Origin: Brevibacterium sp.
GTDB lineage: Bacteria > Actinomycetota > Actinomycetes > Actinomycetales > Brevibacteriaceae
Assembly (NCBI RefSeq): GCF_031179145.1
Contig: NZ_JAPSIB010000007.1
Span: 62,001 to 126,000, forward strand
DNA length: 64,000 nucleotides
Direction of reading: 5' to 3'
In this document: positions 25,987-34,621 of the stretch, piece after piece
Position numbering within the stretch: the stretch's first letter is position 1
How the letters are laid out: each line of letters starts with the position of its first letter
Position numbers and translations under genes: made by a program
The notes under the pieces: generated by a model
What the model saw: the letters and a program-made list of their open reading frames with translations, nothing else
Told to the model about the DNA's origin: nothing
The model's database searches: none

Positions 25987-27680
25987 CTGTTACGACTGGA
26001 GTAGGCGGCGTCCGCATCGAGCGCCTCCGGCTCGTCGATGCGCGCGCGGCGCATCGCGCCGATCGCCTCCACGGCCACCCAGACCGCGGCGATGATGATG
26101 ACGATGTCGATGACCAGCAACAGCCAGTCGCCGTCAGCCGTGAGCGATTGCAGCTGCACTATGGCGGCGTAGAACGACATGACGAACACGAACACCAGTG
26201 GGATGAGCGCCGGCCACGGATTGCGGCGCTTGCGCAGGAGGATGACGGCCAGGATCGACAGGGTCAGTGAAGCCATCAGCTGGTTGGTGGTTCCGAACAG
26301 CGGCCAGATCCGCAGTCCGCCCTCTCCCTCGAGGCCCTGGCTGAACGTCAGTGCCAGCACCAGTCCGACGACGATCACGGTGGCGGTGTACTTGCCGACC
26401 TTCCAGCCGAAGGATTCGCCGATCTCCTGGATGACGAAGCGGTGCAGTCGCACACCGGTGTCGAGAGTCGTGGCTGCGAAGAGGATGGTCATGGTGGCCA
26501 GCACTGTGGCCGCGAGTGAGGCGGGCAGGCCGAGGCCGTCGGAGACGATGGCGCCTCCGCCGGAGACGAAGGCTCCGACTCCACCTTCGTTGAATGCCGT
26601 GTAGACGGACTCCCACTCCGCCACCGTCTTGAAACCGGCGGTGGTGGCCAGAATCGCGCCGAGAGCCAGCAGGCCCTCGCCCACGGCTCCGAAGTACCCG
26701 ACGAATCGGGCGTCGGGTTCCTTGTCGAGCTGCTTGGACGTGGTGCCCGAGGAGACCAGACCGTGGAATCCCGAGATCGCGCCGCAGGCGATGGTGACGA
26801 ACAGCAGCGGCACGAGGCTCGGCGTACCCTCCGGCACCGCAGTGTTCCAGCTCGGGGCGACGACAGTCGGTGCCGAGAGCAGCACCGCTCCGAAGAGGAT
26901 TCCGAGGCCGATGAAGAGCTGGACTCCGTTGATGTAGTCACGCGGCTGGAGGAGAACCCAGACCGGCAGCAGTGAGGCGATGGCGGAATAGAGCATGAGG
27001 GCGAGGATCCAGAAGGTGGCCGGAGACATGCCGAGGATCGGGTCCGGCAGCACGATCGGGAAGGCATCGCCGAGGAGGATGAGCGCGTAGAGCGCCACGA
27101 CCCCGATCACGGTGACCGCGATGAGGTTCATCCTGTACCGGTAGACCGCCTGACCGACGAGCAGCGCCACGACGATCGCACCCCAGGAGGGGATGACGGC
27201 TTCCGGATTGCTGATGAGCAGATCCTTGATGATGACGGCGAACGCCATGAGGACCATCAGCAGGAGGACGAAGATGATGACGAGGAACAGGCTGGCCCCG
27301 CGTTTGCCGATGTAACGCTCGGACAGTGAGCCGATCGACTTCCCGCGGTTGCGGGCAGAGGCCCACAGCGCTCCGAAGTCGTGCATCCCGGCGAAGAAGA
27401 TCGTGCCCAGAGTCACCCACAGGAAAGCGGGCAGCCAGCCCCAGATCACGGCGACAGCAGGACCTGCGATGGGCGCGGCCCCCGCCACCGAGGTGAAGTG
27501 GTGTCCCCACAGGATGTACTTGTTCGTCGGAACATAGTCCACCCCGTCCTTGAGCTCATGGGCTGGAGTGGAGAAGTCGGGGTCGAGTTGGAAGATCCTC
27601 TTCCCGAGGAACTTCGAATAGACGAAGTATCCCAAGGCGAAGATCCCCAGACCCACGAGGAGGAGAACTATTGAGTTCAT
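25983..27680 (-). CDS. cstA: Carbon starvation protein CstA (pyruvate/peptide transporter)
   Basis: 565 aa, about 16 membrane segments. Family motifs near the N-terminus: DYVPTNKYILWGHHFTSVAG and AGPAVAVIWGWLPAFLWV, then GSLSERYIGKRG. CstA homologues import pyruvate or peptides on carbon limitation. Shorter than the 700-residue E. coli form, typical of the short branch. ATG 27680 overlaps nothing upstream; a -10-like box lies at 27728. First gene of a three-gene coupled unit. Confidence 0.93.
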   Translation of the reverse strand: MNSIVLLLVGLGIFALGYFVYSKFLGKRIFQLDPDFSTPAHELKDGVDYVPTNKYILWGHHFTSVAGAAPIAGPAVAVIWGWLPAFLWVTLGTIFFAGMHDFGALWASARNRGKSIGSLSERYIGKRGASLFLVIIFVLLLMVLMAFAVIIKDLLISNPEAVIPSWGAIVVALLVGQAVYRYRMNLIAVTVIGVVALYALILLGDAFPIVLPDPILGMSPATFWILALMLYSAIASLLPVWVLLQPRDYINGVQLFIGLGILFGAVLLSAPTVVAPSWNTAVPEGTPSLVPLLFVTIACGAISGFHGLVSSGTTSKQLDKEPDARFVGYFGAVGEGLLALGAILATTAGFKTVAEWESVYTAFNEGGVGAFVSGGGAIVSDGLGLPASLAATVLATMTILFAATTLDTGVRLHRFVIQEIGESFGWKVGKYTATVIVVGLVLALTFSQGLEGEGGLRIWPLFGTTNQLMASLTLSILAVILLRKRRNPWPALIPLVFVFVMSFYAAIVQLQSLTADGDWLLLVIDIVIIIAAVWVAVEAIGAMRRARIDEPEALDADAAYSSRNR

Positions 27681-27727
27681 GACTGGCGCATCCTTCCGGC
27701 GTCATTGTCGCAAGCCGATTTGCGCCC

Positions 27728-27733
27728 AGTCTA
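27728..27733 (-). promoter_or_regulatory. -10 element of the cstA unit
   Basis: Read leftward the sequence is TAGACT, giving a start near 27721 and a leader of about 40 nt. Within it CGCAA/TTGCG could form a short hairpin. No CRP-type site is evident to me. Confidence 0.3.
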
Positions 27734-27818
27734 TTCGTGTCCTTCTCCCAGCGCATTCACACCGTCGAAGTCGGTCCCCGGCGTCACCACCGGAGACGGC
27801 GTTGACCTGCTGGAGGAC

Positions 27819-28082
27819 TCAGTTGAGCCGGGGACCGCCGAGGGATCGCTCGAGGGGGATGGAGTTGTCCTGCCATGGGGTGAGAACCCAGGCAATGAGG
27901 TAGGCCCCGACCCCGACGACGGGAAGCAGTGAGGCGACGAGGATGAGAAGGCGGACCAGCCACACGTTCATGTGCAGCGACTGAGCCAGACCGCCGGCGA
28001 TGCCGCCGACGATTCGCTGTGGTCCGCGCCGGAAGCCGGATTGACGAATGGCGTTGAATATTCTGTTCATGTCTTCGACCAT
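27819..28082 (-). CDS. PspC-domain membrane protein
   Basis: 87 aa. The PspC pattern RIVGGIAGGLAQSLHMNVWL is followed by one strong membrane helix (VRLLILVASLLPVVGVGAYLIAWVLTP is the region, about 45-72). PspC-like domains anchor envelope-stress signalling; stand-alone copies are common in actinomycetes. ATG 28082 gives MVEDMNRIF; an ATG at 28070 is also possible and closer to a GAAG site. Confidence 0.82.
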   Translation of the reverse strand: MVEDMNRIFNAIRQSGFRRGPQRIVGGIAGGLAQSLHMNVWLVRLLILVASLLPVVGVGAYLIAWVLTPWQDNSIPLERSLGGPRLN

Positions 28083-28173
28083 ACGCCGTGCGCTCTCCGC
28101 CCGCAGTGGAGCAGACCCGTTGCCTCGCGGAGGATAACCCGAAACACGCCTTGCCCGTCTGTGCGACAGCAGG

Positions 28174-29712
28174 TCAGCTGTTCAGGACCTCTGTGATCGC
28201 GGCGAGCGCCGTGCGCAGTTCGAGGTCGCTCGGAGCCCCGTAGCCGAAGACGATCCCCCGCCGGCCAGGCCGTGTGTCCCGGTGGTAGTAGGCGCTCAGC
28301 GCGGCGAGACCGACGCCGCGCGCGGCCAAGGCGGCGACTACCTCGGCGTCGGTCCTCCCTGTCGTCCACGACAGGGTCGCGTGCAGCCCGCCTTCGACGG
28401 CGTCGAGTCTGACGTTCGGTCCGAGCTCAGCCGCTGCCGCGATGACGAGGGAGCGGCGGTGCCGGTACTCCCGCCCGACGCGGACGAGGTGACGCTTGAG
28501 CCCCCCGCTGCGAAGGAATTCAGCCAGGGCGGACTGGACGAAACCCGACACCGGCTGGCCGAGAGTCGCTCGCACTTCGAGGACGCGCGCCCGGAGTTCG
28601 GGATCAGGGATGACGAGGTAGCCGCAGCGCAGCCACGGGGTGAGGATCTTCGAGAAGCTGCCGATGAGCACGACCCGTCCTTCGGTGTCGAGGGATGCGA
28701 TGGCGGGCAGCGAAGGAGCGCCGTGGCGGAATTCGCTGTCGTAGTCGTCCTCGATGATGACGGCGTCAGCCTTCCGCGCCCACTCAAGCAGCGCGAGCCT
28801 GGCCGCCACGGGCAGCCTGCCGCCCAGCGGGTATTGATGACTGGGAGTGAGCAGGGCCGCTGCGAACGGTCCCGGCGCACGTCCCAGCTCTGCCAGGTCC
28901 ATTCCGCCCTCCCGCACGGAGATCGGCACCGGAATCGCGCCGAGGCGGTCGATGACCTTCCGCGCTGTTGGGTAGCCGGGGTTCTCCGTTGCGATTCGCA
29001 GCCCCGGGGCACCTGCGGCGCGCAGTCCGTGGAGGAGCAGCCCGAGCCCGTCGCTGGTTCCCGCGGTCACCACGACGTCCTCGACATCGCAGCGGACCCC
29101 GCGGGCCATCCGCAGATGAGCGGCGATCGACTTCCGCAGCTCGGGGTCGCCGCCGTCGGGAGGAGGCAGGCTCGGCAGATCGTGCCTGACGGCATCGCGC
29201 CACGCCGAGATCCATTCCCTGTTCTCCCCGAACCTCGTCGAGGGGCTGCCTGGAGAGAGGTTCACGACCGCCCTGACAGCGGCGACGTCCCTACCGGAGG
29301 CCGGTGTCGCGTTCGCCTGCCGCGAATGCGGCGGTGCCGCGTACGCCTGCCGCGAATGCGGATTCGGAGACTGGTGTCGAGGCACCCCTCGCCCCCGCCG
29401 ACCTGAAGCCGATCGAGCAGGGGTCGGGGCGGCAGCGAGGTCGGGCCGTGGGAGATCCTCCGCCACGAAGGTCCCCGACCCCGGCACGCTGACGACGTAA
29501 CCCTCGCCGGCGAGCTCCTCGTAGACGGAGACGACTGTGCCACGGGAGACTCCCATCGCCTCGGCGAACACCCGGGACGAGGGCAGAGGCTCGTTCGCGC
29601 GGATCTCCCCGGCCAGCAACGCGGTCCGCAGCTCCTCCACGAGGTATTCACGAGGGGATCGGCCCGCCGGTGGAGGGACGATGACGAGGTGGAAGGGGAC
29701 GGCATGACGCAT
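28174..29712 (-). CDS. MocR/PdxR-type regulator (GntR plus aminotransferase fold)
   Basis: 512 aa. N-terminal GntR winged helix (about 20-90) with PLPSSRVFAEAMGVSRGTVV, then a long linker, then a fold-type I aminotransferase domain with EDDYDSEF and GSFSKILTPWLRCGYLV, whose Lys should bind pyridoxal phosphate. Such proteins control vitamin B6, GABA or taurine genes. The linker has a repeated SRQA motif. It is divergent from an acetyltransferase pair; the target could be those genes or itself. Confidence 0.9.
   Translation of the reverse strand: MRHAVPFHLVIVPPPAGRSPREYLVEELRTALLAGEIRANEPLPSSRVFAEAMGVSRGTVVSVYEELAGEGYVVSVPGSGTFVAEDLPRPDLAAAPTPARSASGRRGRGVPRHQSPNPHSRQAYAAPPHSRQANATPASGRDVAAVRAVVNLSPGSPSTRFGENREWISAWRDAVRHDLPSLPPPDGGDPELRKSIAAHLRMARGVRCDVEDVVVTAGTSDGLGLLLHGLRAAGAPGLRIATENPGYPTARKVIDRLGAIPVPISVREGGMDLAELGRAPGPFAAALLTPSHQYPLGGRLPVAARLALLEWARKADAVIIEDDYDSEFRHGAPSLPAIASLDTEGRVVLIGSFSKILTPWLRCGYLVIPDPELRARVLEVRATLGQPVSGFVQSALAEFLRSGGLKRHLVRVGREYRHRRSLVIAAAAELGPNVRLDAVEGGLHATLSWTTGRTDAEVVAALAARGVGLAALSAYYHRDTRPGRRGIVFGYGAPSDLELRTALAAITEVLNS
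29314..29361. repeat. 30-bp-period direct repeat in the MocR linker
   Basis: CGCCTGCCGCGAATGCGG occurs at 29314-29331 and 29344-29361, identical, encoding the repeated HSRQA(Y/N)A segment of the linker between the two domains. Confidence 0.7.
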
Positions 29713-29725
29713 TCGCTCATTTTAC

Positions 29726-29789
29726 TGGTCCAGCAGTAATCACCATTTCCGGCATTGTCCATGGTCCGGAACCGCTCGTAGTCTGGTCC
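29726..29789. promoter_or_regulatory. Three TGGTCC repeats between mocR and acetyltransferase genes
   Basis: TGGTCC at 29726-29731, 29762-29767 and 29784-29789, all on the + strand, spaced 36 and 22 bp. MocR-type regulators usually bind direct repeats, so these are candidate half-sites; the first lies in the dyad CTGGTCCAG. Confidence 0.35.
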
Positions 29790-29829
29790 TCAGTGACACC
29801 AGCGGATCCAACAGATGAGGAAGAACCCG

Positions 29830-30309
29830 ATGAACCAGCACCAGCCGCCCGCCGTCCGTCCGCTCGAAGCCTCTGATGAGCACCGGTGGCGCGAACTCTT
29901 CCACGGCTACCGCGAGTTCTACCGTCTGCAGGAGTCGGATGAGGTCGTCTCGCGAGTGTGGTCCTGGCTGCGCGATCCCGAGCACGAGTGCCAGGGGCTT
30001 GTCGCCGAGACTGAGGACGGGATCGTCGCTGTCGCCCACTTCCGTCGCTTCTCCCGGCCTTCGACCGGAACCGTCGGCATCTGGCTCGACGATCTCTTCA
30101 CCGTCCCCGAGGCGCGCGGCCGCGGAGTGGCTCGCGCCCTGATCGCCCACCTGCAGGAGATCGCCGGCGCCGAAGGCCGCTCCGTCGTCCGGTGGATCAC
30201 CGCCGAGGACAACCACCAGGCGCAGGCCCTCTACGATCAGGTGGCCCGCCGCACGCACTGGGTCACCTACGACGCCGCGCCTGCACCTGCTGCGGACAGC
30301 AGGTCCTGA
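29830..30309 (+). CDS. GNAT-family N-acetyltransferase
   Basis: 159 aa. Acetyl-CoA loop seen as DDLFTVPEARGRGVARALIA at about 87-106 and the closing NHQAQALYDQVARRT. The N-terminal WRELFHGYREFYRL is common in small GNATs acting on amines or amino acids; substrate not visible. ATG 29830 chosen for GAGGAAG at 29818-29824, over an ATG at 29815. Its stop overlaps the next gene. Confidence 0.85.
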   Translation: MNQHQPPAVRPLEASDEHRWRELFHGYREFYRLQESDEVVSRVWSWLRDPEHECQGLVAETEDGIVAVAHFRRFSRPSTGTVGIWLDDLFTVPEARGRGVARALIAHLQEIAGAEGRSVVRWITAEDNHQAQALYDQVARRTHWVTYDAAPAPAADSRS

Positions 30310-31025
30310 TGCCGACGAACGATTACGGTCAGTCGGTCGGCGATCCACTCCCCGACTGGGCACCGGCGCGGCTGCCCGAAGCGCTGCGCCTCGAGGGGCA
30401 GCACTGCAACCTCGAGCGACTCGACCCCGACCGTCACGCCGCCGAACTCTTCGCGGCCTTCTCCTCCGCCTCCGACGGCCGTGACTGGACGTACATGCCC
30501 GTGGGTCCGTTCGACTCGTTCGACGACTATCGGGTCTGGGCCGAGGATGCCGCCGCTCAGACCGATCCGCGTCATTATGCGGTCATCGCCGCTCCCACGG
30601 GCCGGGCCGTAGGCACCCTCTCGCTCATGCGCCATGACCCCGCCAACGGAGTGATCGAGGTCGGCTACGTCGCGTTCTCCCCGCTGCTCCAGCGCACGGC
30701 GGCGGCGACCGAGGCCCAGTACCTGCTCATGCGCTACGCCTTCGACGACCTCGGCTATCGCCGCTACGAATGGAAGTGCGACGCCCTCAATGAACCTTCC
30801 CGTCGTGCGGCCGCTCGCCTCGGGTTCACCTACGAGGGCACGTTCCGACAGGCGGTCGTGACCAAGGGGCGCAATCGTGACACGGCATGGTTCTCGCTCC
30901 TCGACGGGGAATGGCCGCACGTGCGCAGAGCGTTCGAATCGTGGCTCGAGCGGTCCAACTTCACGCCTGAGGGAAGGCAGATCGCGCCCCTGAGGGCGGC
31001 TCAGACGAAGACACTGAGTCCATAG
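30309..31025 (+). CDS. GNAT-family N-acetyltransferase (RimL-like)
   Basis: 238 aa. RimJ/RimL type: EVGYVAFSPLLQRTAAATEA, then YRRYEWKCDALNEPSRRAAA and RLGFTYEGTFRQAVVTKGRN. This subgroup acetylates protein N-termini or amino groups of small molecules. The ATG shares its A with the stop of the preceding GNAT gene, so the two are made together. Its last 25 bases overlap the end of the convergent antiporter gene. Confidence 0.87.
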   Translation: MPTNDYGQSVGDPLPDWAPARLPEALRLEGQHCNLERLDPDRHAAELFAAFSSASDGRDWTYMPVGPFDSFDDYRVWAEDAAAQTDPRHYAVIAAPTGRAVGTLSLMRHDPANGVIEVGYVAFSPLLQRTAAATEAQYLLMRYAFDDLGYRRYEWKCDALNEPSRRAAARLGFTYEGTFRQAVVTKGRNRDTAWFSLLDGEWPHVRRAFESWLERSNFTPEGRQIAPLRAAQTKTLSP

Positions 31026-32131
31026 AGGACGAACAGCAGCAGGTGGGGTGCGCCGTGGAGCGCGGTGACCCGACCGCCGCCGAACGTCGTGACGGTGAGC
31101 AGGAGCGTGACGCCGAGGAGAACCAGATTGGCAGGAGTCTCGGCGAGGATGACGGTCTGTCCGGTGAGCAGGCCGATCGTCAGCACCGCGGGAATCGTCA
31201 GACCCACCGTAGAGACCAATGCCCCGTGGCAGAGGTTGCTCACGCGCTGGATCTCACCCATGTATGCGGCGCGGATGGTCGTGATGGTCTCCGGCAGGAA
31301 GACGATCATCGCGATGAGGATCCCGGACAGAGCGATCGGAGCGCCGAGGCGGTTCAGCCCGTCGTCGAGCAGCGCCGCCATGTCATGGGAGAGAAGGACG
31401 ATGGGGACCACCGTCGCCACCAGCACTGCGGTCCGAGCGACCACCTCGGCGCGCGCGTTCTGCTGGGGTGCGAACTCTGCGTCCGAGTTCATCAGCCCCA
31501 CTTCCCGGAAGTCCTCGCTTTGGGCTCCTATCTGCCGCCAGAGGAAGAACGCGTAGAGGACCACTGTGAGGACGATGATCGGGATCTCCTGCGTCGGCGA
31601 ATACGCTCCCCGACTGCCGATGACCGCGGGCAGGGCGAAGGCGACCGCGGTGAGGACGACGAGCACCGACAGATAAGCCGACACCCCCGCCCGGTTCGGC
31701 CGGAGCCGGGAGTGGCGCAGCCCGCCGACGAGAAGGGCTGCGCCGACGACGAGGTTGAGGATGATCATCGACACCGCCATCACGGAGTCGCGGGCGATCG
31801 TCGCATGCTCGCCCGGACCGAGCATCACCGCGGAGATGAGAATGACCTCGATGAGCACGATCGACAGGGTGAGCACCAGGGTGCCGTAGGGATCGCCGAG
31901 GCGCCGGGCGAGATGCTCGGCTTCGGACACGACCCCGAAGGCGCAGACGACGATGACCAGCACGATCGCTGCGAGGACCGCAATGAGTGCGGGGCCGGGG
32001 AGAGGAGAGGCAAGAATCGGTCGGGCCGGGATCGTGAGGAGGAAGGCGCCCCATCCCAGAACCAGCCGGATGAGTGCTTTCGGAGTGAGAACTGTTCGGA
32101 GAGTCGTCGGTCGGAGTGTCTGCACCACCAC
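31001..32131 (-). CDS. chaA: Ca2+/H+ antiporter (ChaA-like, CaCA superfamily)
   Basis: 376 aa, about eleven membrane segments in two halves. Inverted-repeat alpha motifs are visible as GDPYGTLVLTLSIVLIEV in the first half and FLPETITTIRAAYMGEIQRV in the second. Exports calcium or sodium against protons. GTG start at 32131 (three GTG codons in a row). The gene ends inside the last codons of the convergent GNAT gene. Confidence 0.87.
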   Translation of the reverse strand: MVVQTLRPTTLRTVLTPKALIRLVLGWGAFLLTIPARPILASPLPGPALIAVLAAIVLVIVVCAFGVVSEAEHLARRLGDPYGTLVLTLSIVLIEVILISAVMLGPGEHATIARDSVMAVSMIILNLVVGAALLVGGLRHSRLRPNRAGVSAYLSVLVVLTAVAFALPAVIGSRGAYSPTQEIPIIVLTVVLYAFFLWRQIGAQSEDFREVGLMNSDAEFAPQQNARAEVVARTAVLVATVVPIVLLSHDMAALLDDGLNRLGAPIALSGILIAMIVFLPETITTIRAAYMGEIQRVSNLCHGALVSTVGLTIPAVLTIGLLTGQTVILAETPANLVLLGVTLLLTVTTFGGGRVTALHGAPHLLLFVLYGLSVFV

Positions 32132-32293
32132 TTGCTCGATTTTCTGCAGGGCCGTCCCAGCTCGTGCTCACGCCTGCGGGTCGTCCCACGGGCTGCTTCC
32201 CTCTCCATGCTAATCGGTGACGATGCCCCGATCGTCGCCGCCTCTGGCCGACGGTGTTTCGATAGGGGGCTGGGGTATCAGGGGTGATCGCCG

Positions 32294-32299
32294 TAGAAT
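32294..32299 (+). promoter_or_regulatory. -10 giving a probable leaderless transcript
   Basis: TAGAAT at 32294-32299 is a strong -10 and ends seven bases before the ATG at 32307, so transcription would start at or next to the start codon. There is no ribosome-binding site, which agrees. Confidence 0.5.
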
Positions 32300-32306
32300 G
32301 TTCGTG

Positions 32307-32903
32307 ATGCCGACGACTTCCGCCTGTTCGCCTCACCCGAGCCGCTTCTCGGCTCTGCGCGTCGTCGTGCTCGGCGGTCTGCTGGCGGTGCCGATCATCG
32401 TCGGACTCCTGTCGATGCACATCTTGGCCATGCACGGCAGCCCGGCCGCCCTGTGGGCGCAGTCCTCACCGCATTCCATCTCCGAGCATTCATCTGCCGA
32501 CGCGGGCAATGTACACCATTCCGCGCATTCCGACGAACAGCTCGACGGACACGTTTCGGCAGACCGTGCGCACGCCTCGGCGGCGGGTCACTCGACCGCA
32601 TACGCGGACCAGTCGTCGGCGACGGACCACTCGTCGGCACAGGCGGAACCGACGGAGCACACGTCCGCGTCGGAGCATCTGCCCGCTTGTCCCGGGTGTC
32701 AACCGCATGATGGCCATGTGGGAATGATGCTCGGCTGTGTCCTGGCGCTGCTCGCCGTCGCTCTCGTCCTCGCGCTTCCCCGGGTCCGACCGCAGTGGTT
32801 CCACGCCGAGCACCGGATCGCCGCTCGGCAACCTCTTCCGGCACGGCATGCCCGTCGCCCACGGGCACCCTCCTTGACGGTTCTGTGCATCAGTCGGACG
32901 TGA
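32307..32903 (+). CDS. DUF6153-type His-rich membrane protein
   Basis: 198 aa. One N-terminal membrane helix (about 17-40), a His/Ser/Asp-rich loop (about 43-128, with many HS, HH and SEH pairs), then CPGCQPHDGH and a second helix. Two Cys, many His and location before DUF305 and CueP suggest copper or zinc binding outside the membrane. The C-terminus is Arg-rich. Start ATG 32307 fits a leaderless transcript; an ATG at 32298 would overlap the -10. Confidence 0.65.
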   Translation: MPTTSACSPHPSRFSALRVVVLGGLLAVPIIVGLLSMHILAMHGSPAALWAQSSPHSISEHSSADAGNVHHSAHSDEQLDGHVSADRAHASAAGHSTAYADQSSATDHSSAQAEPTEHTSASEHLPACPGCQPHDGHVGMMLGCVLALLAVALVLALPRVRPQWFHAEHRIAARQPLPARHARRPRAPSLTVLCISRT

Positions 32904-32990
32904 TGGGGGCTTCCGCCCCGACCGCTCAGTCGAATCCGCCTGGGCGGACCGCCACCGACGACACGAACAGATGACACAAGGAGAACTGAC

Positions 32991-33584
32991 ATGAGAAATC
33001 GACTCTGCACTTTCAGCACCATCGCCCTGGCCACCTCACTCGCCCTCACCGGCTGTGGTGACAGCGGATCGCATTCCGGCGGCCACGGAGACAGTGCCGA
33101 GCCATCCGCCTCCGCCTCGTCCGCCGCCTTCAACGACGCCGACGCCAAGTTCGCCACCATGATGATTCCGCATCATCAGCAGGCGATCGAGATGAGCGAC
33201 ATGCTCCTCGCCAAAGACGGAGCCGACCCCAAGGTGGCTCAGCTGGCGAAGGACGTCAAGGAGGCCCAGGGTCCCGAGATCGAGCAGCTGAAGAAGTGGT
33301 CCGACGAGTGGAACGTCGGGGCCGACCACGGCTCCGGCCATGCGGGCCACGGTGACGGGATGATGAGCGGCGACGACATGAAGGCGCTGGAGGACGCGGA
33401 CGGGCCCTCCGCCTCGAAGCTGTATCTCGAGCAGATGATCGAACACCACGAGGGTGCCGTCGCCATGGCGAAGACGGAGATCGAGGAGGGTCAGCACGCG
33501 GAGGCGGTCGACATGGCCAGGGAGATCGTGGCCAGCCAGACCAAGGAGATCGAGACGATGCGGACGCTGCTCTCCGAACTCTGA
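32991..33584 (+). CDS. DUF305 copper-associated lipoprotein
   Basis: 197 aa. Lipoprotein signal with lipobox LTGC near residues 19-22. Two DUF305 four-helix half-motifs: MMIPHHQQAIEMSDMLL and QMIEHHEGAVAMAKTEI, the HH pairs being likely metal ligands. A His/Gly/Met-rich spacer (DHGSGHAGHGDGMMSGDDM) lies between. DUF305 proteins cluster with copper and silver resistance genes. ATG 32991 has AAGGAG at 32979. Confidence 0.9.
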   Translation: MRNRLCTFSTIALATSLALTGCGDSGSHSGGHGDSAEPSASASSAAFNDADAKFATMMIPHHQQAIEMSDMLLAKDGADPKVAQLAKDVKEAQGPEIEQLKKWSDEWNVGADHGSGHAGHGDGMMSGDDMKALEDADGPSASKLYLEQMIEHHEGAVAMAKTEIEEGQHAEAVDMAREIVASQTKEIETMRTLLSEL

Positions 33585-33628
33585 GGCCACGTGCCGAACT
33601 GACAACCACATCGATCCGAAGGACACCC

Positions 33629-34234
33629 ATGTCACGATCAATTCCATCTCGGCGATCCCTGCGCCTCTTCGCCTCCGCCCTCTTCGTCGGTGCCCTGGCA
33701 CTGTCCGGCTGCGCCACGGAGAAGCCCGTACCTGAGATGAAGCCCGCAACCGACTCGACCATCCTCACCGAGTACGGGCTCGACGGCCTCGACGTCCGGG
33801 AGATCATCGACACCCTGGACTCGACACCGGTCGCCGAACGGCCCACCGACCTGCTGGCGTCCGTTCGCCCGGACGCGCTGGAACTGAGCAGCAGCCTCGG
33901 CGAGGTTGCGCTGCCGATGCCCGATGACGAGGTCTATGTCTCGGTCGCCCCTTACCGGACGCAGACCCACGACTGCCATTTCCACAGTCTCACGACCTGC
34001 CTCGGTGAACTGTCGAACACCGAGGTGGATGTGACCGTCACCGACAGCACGACGGGCGAGACGGTGATCGACGAAACCCGGACCAGCTTCGACAACGGTT
34101 TCGTCGGCCTCTGGCTGCCGCGCGGAATCGAGGCCGAACTGCATCTGGAGAGCGGCGGGCTCAATGCCGACGTTCCCCTGTCCACGACGAGCGACGCCGA
34201 TGCCACCTGCGTGACCACGGCCGAACTCAGCTGA
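33629..34234 (+). CDS. cueP: CueP-like periplasmic copper-binding lipoprotein
   Basis: 201 aa. Signal peptide with lipobox LSGC (about 26-29). The CueP core is clear: RPTDLLASVRPDALELS and the cysteine block HDCHFHSLTTCLGEL, plus a third Cys in ATCVTTAEL. CueP of Salmonella binds copper and feeds Cu/Zn superoxide dismutase. The start at 33629 follows GAAGGA at 33618-33623. Third gene of the copper unit with DUF6153 and DUF305. Confidence 0.88.
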   Translation: MSRSIPSRRSLRLFASALFVGALALSGCATEKPVPEMKPATDSTILTEYGLDGLDVREIIDTLDSTPVAERPTDLLASVRPDALELSSSLGEVALPMPDDEVYVSVAPYRTQTHDCHFHSLTTCLGELSNTEVDVTVTDSTTGETVIDETRTSFDNGFVGLWLPRGIEAELHLESGGLNADVPLSTTSDADATCVTTAELS

Positions 34235-34253
34235 GCCAGACCCGGCCGGTCGG

Positions 34254-34280
34254 AGGGCACCCGCGGACTGCGAGTGCCCT
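34254..34280 (+). terminator. Terminator hairpin after cueP
   Basis: AGGGCAC (34254-34260) with GTGCCCT (34274-34280), plus inner CGC/GCG, form a stable hairpin 20 bases after the cueP stop. Confidence 0.6.
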
Positions 34281-34355
34281 TCGGCCGACAGCACTGGTCC
34301 TCACTGGCTGAAGGTCGTCGCTCCGTCCCCGACCCATTCCCACAGCTGCACGGTC

Positions 34356-34487
34356 GTGGAACCGGCAGCTCTGGCCTTCGAGATCAACGGCCAGTTCCTC
34401 GCCGCGAATGCCGGCTGCAATCTGACGGAGAATCCAGCTGTCCTCGATCTGGCATACGCCGTCCTGCACCGACGGCTCGAGGGCTGA
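34356..34487 (+). other. Possible META-domain gene remnant
   Basis: Between cueP and the next gene (34235-34621) there is no convincing full gene. One frame, open from well upstream without a proper start, ends with 43 codons including LAFEINGQFLAANAGCN, which resembles the AGCN block of META/HslJ domains, then LDLAYAVLHRRLEG and a stop. It may be the tail of a decayed gene. Weak evidence from one short motif. Confidence 0.25.
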
Positions 34488-34621
34488 GCGCCGAGGCAGC
34501 CGACCGTTTGAGACTGCCCGGAGTTCCGGGCACCCGGCCCTGGTGCCCGGGACGCCGCCCGGACGAATGTTGACCTCGCACGCTCCGCCGATCCCGGCAG
34601 GGCACTCAACAAGGAGGTCCC

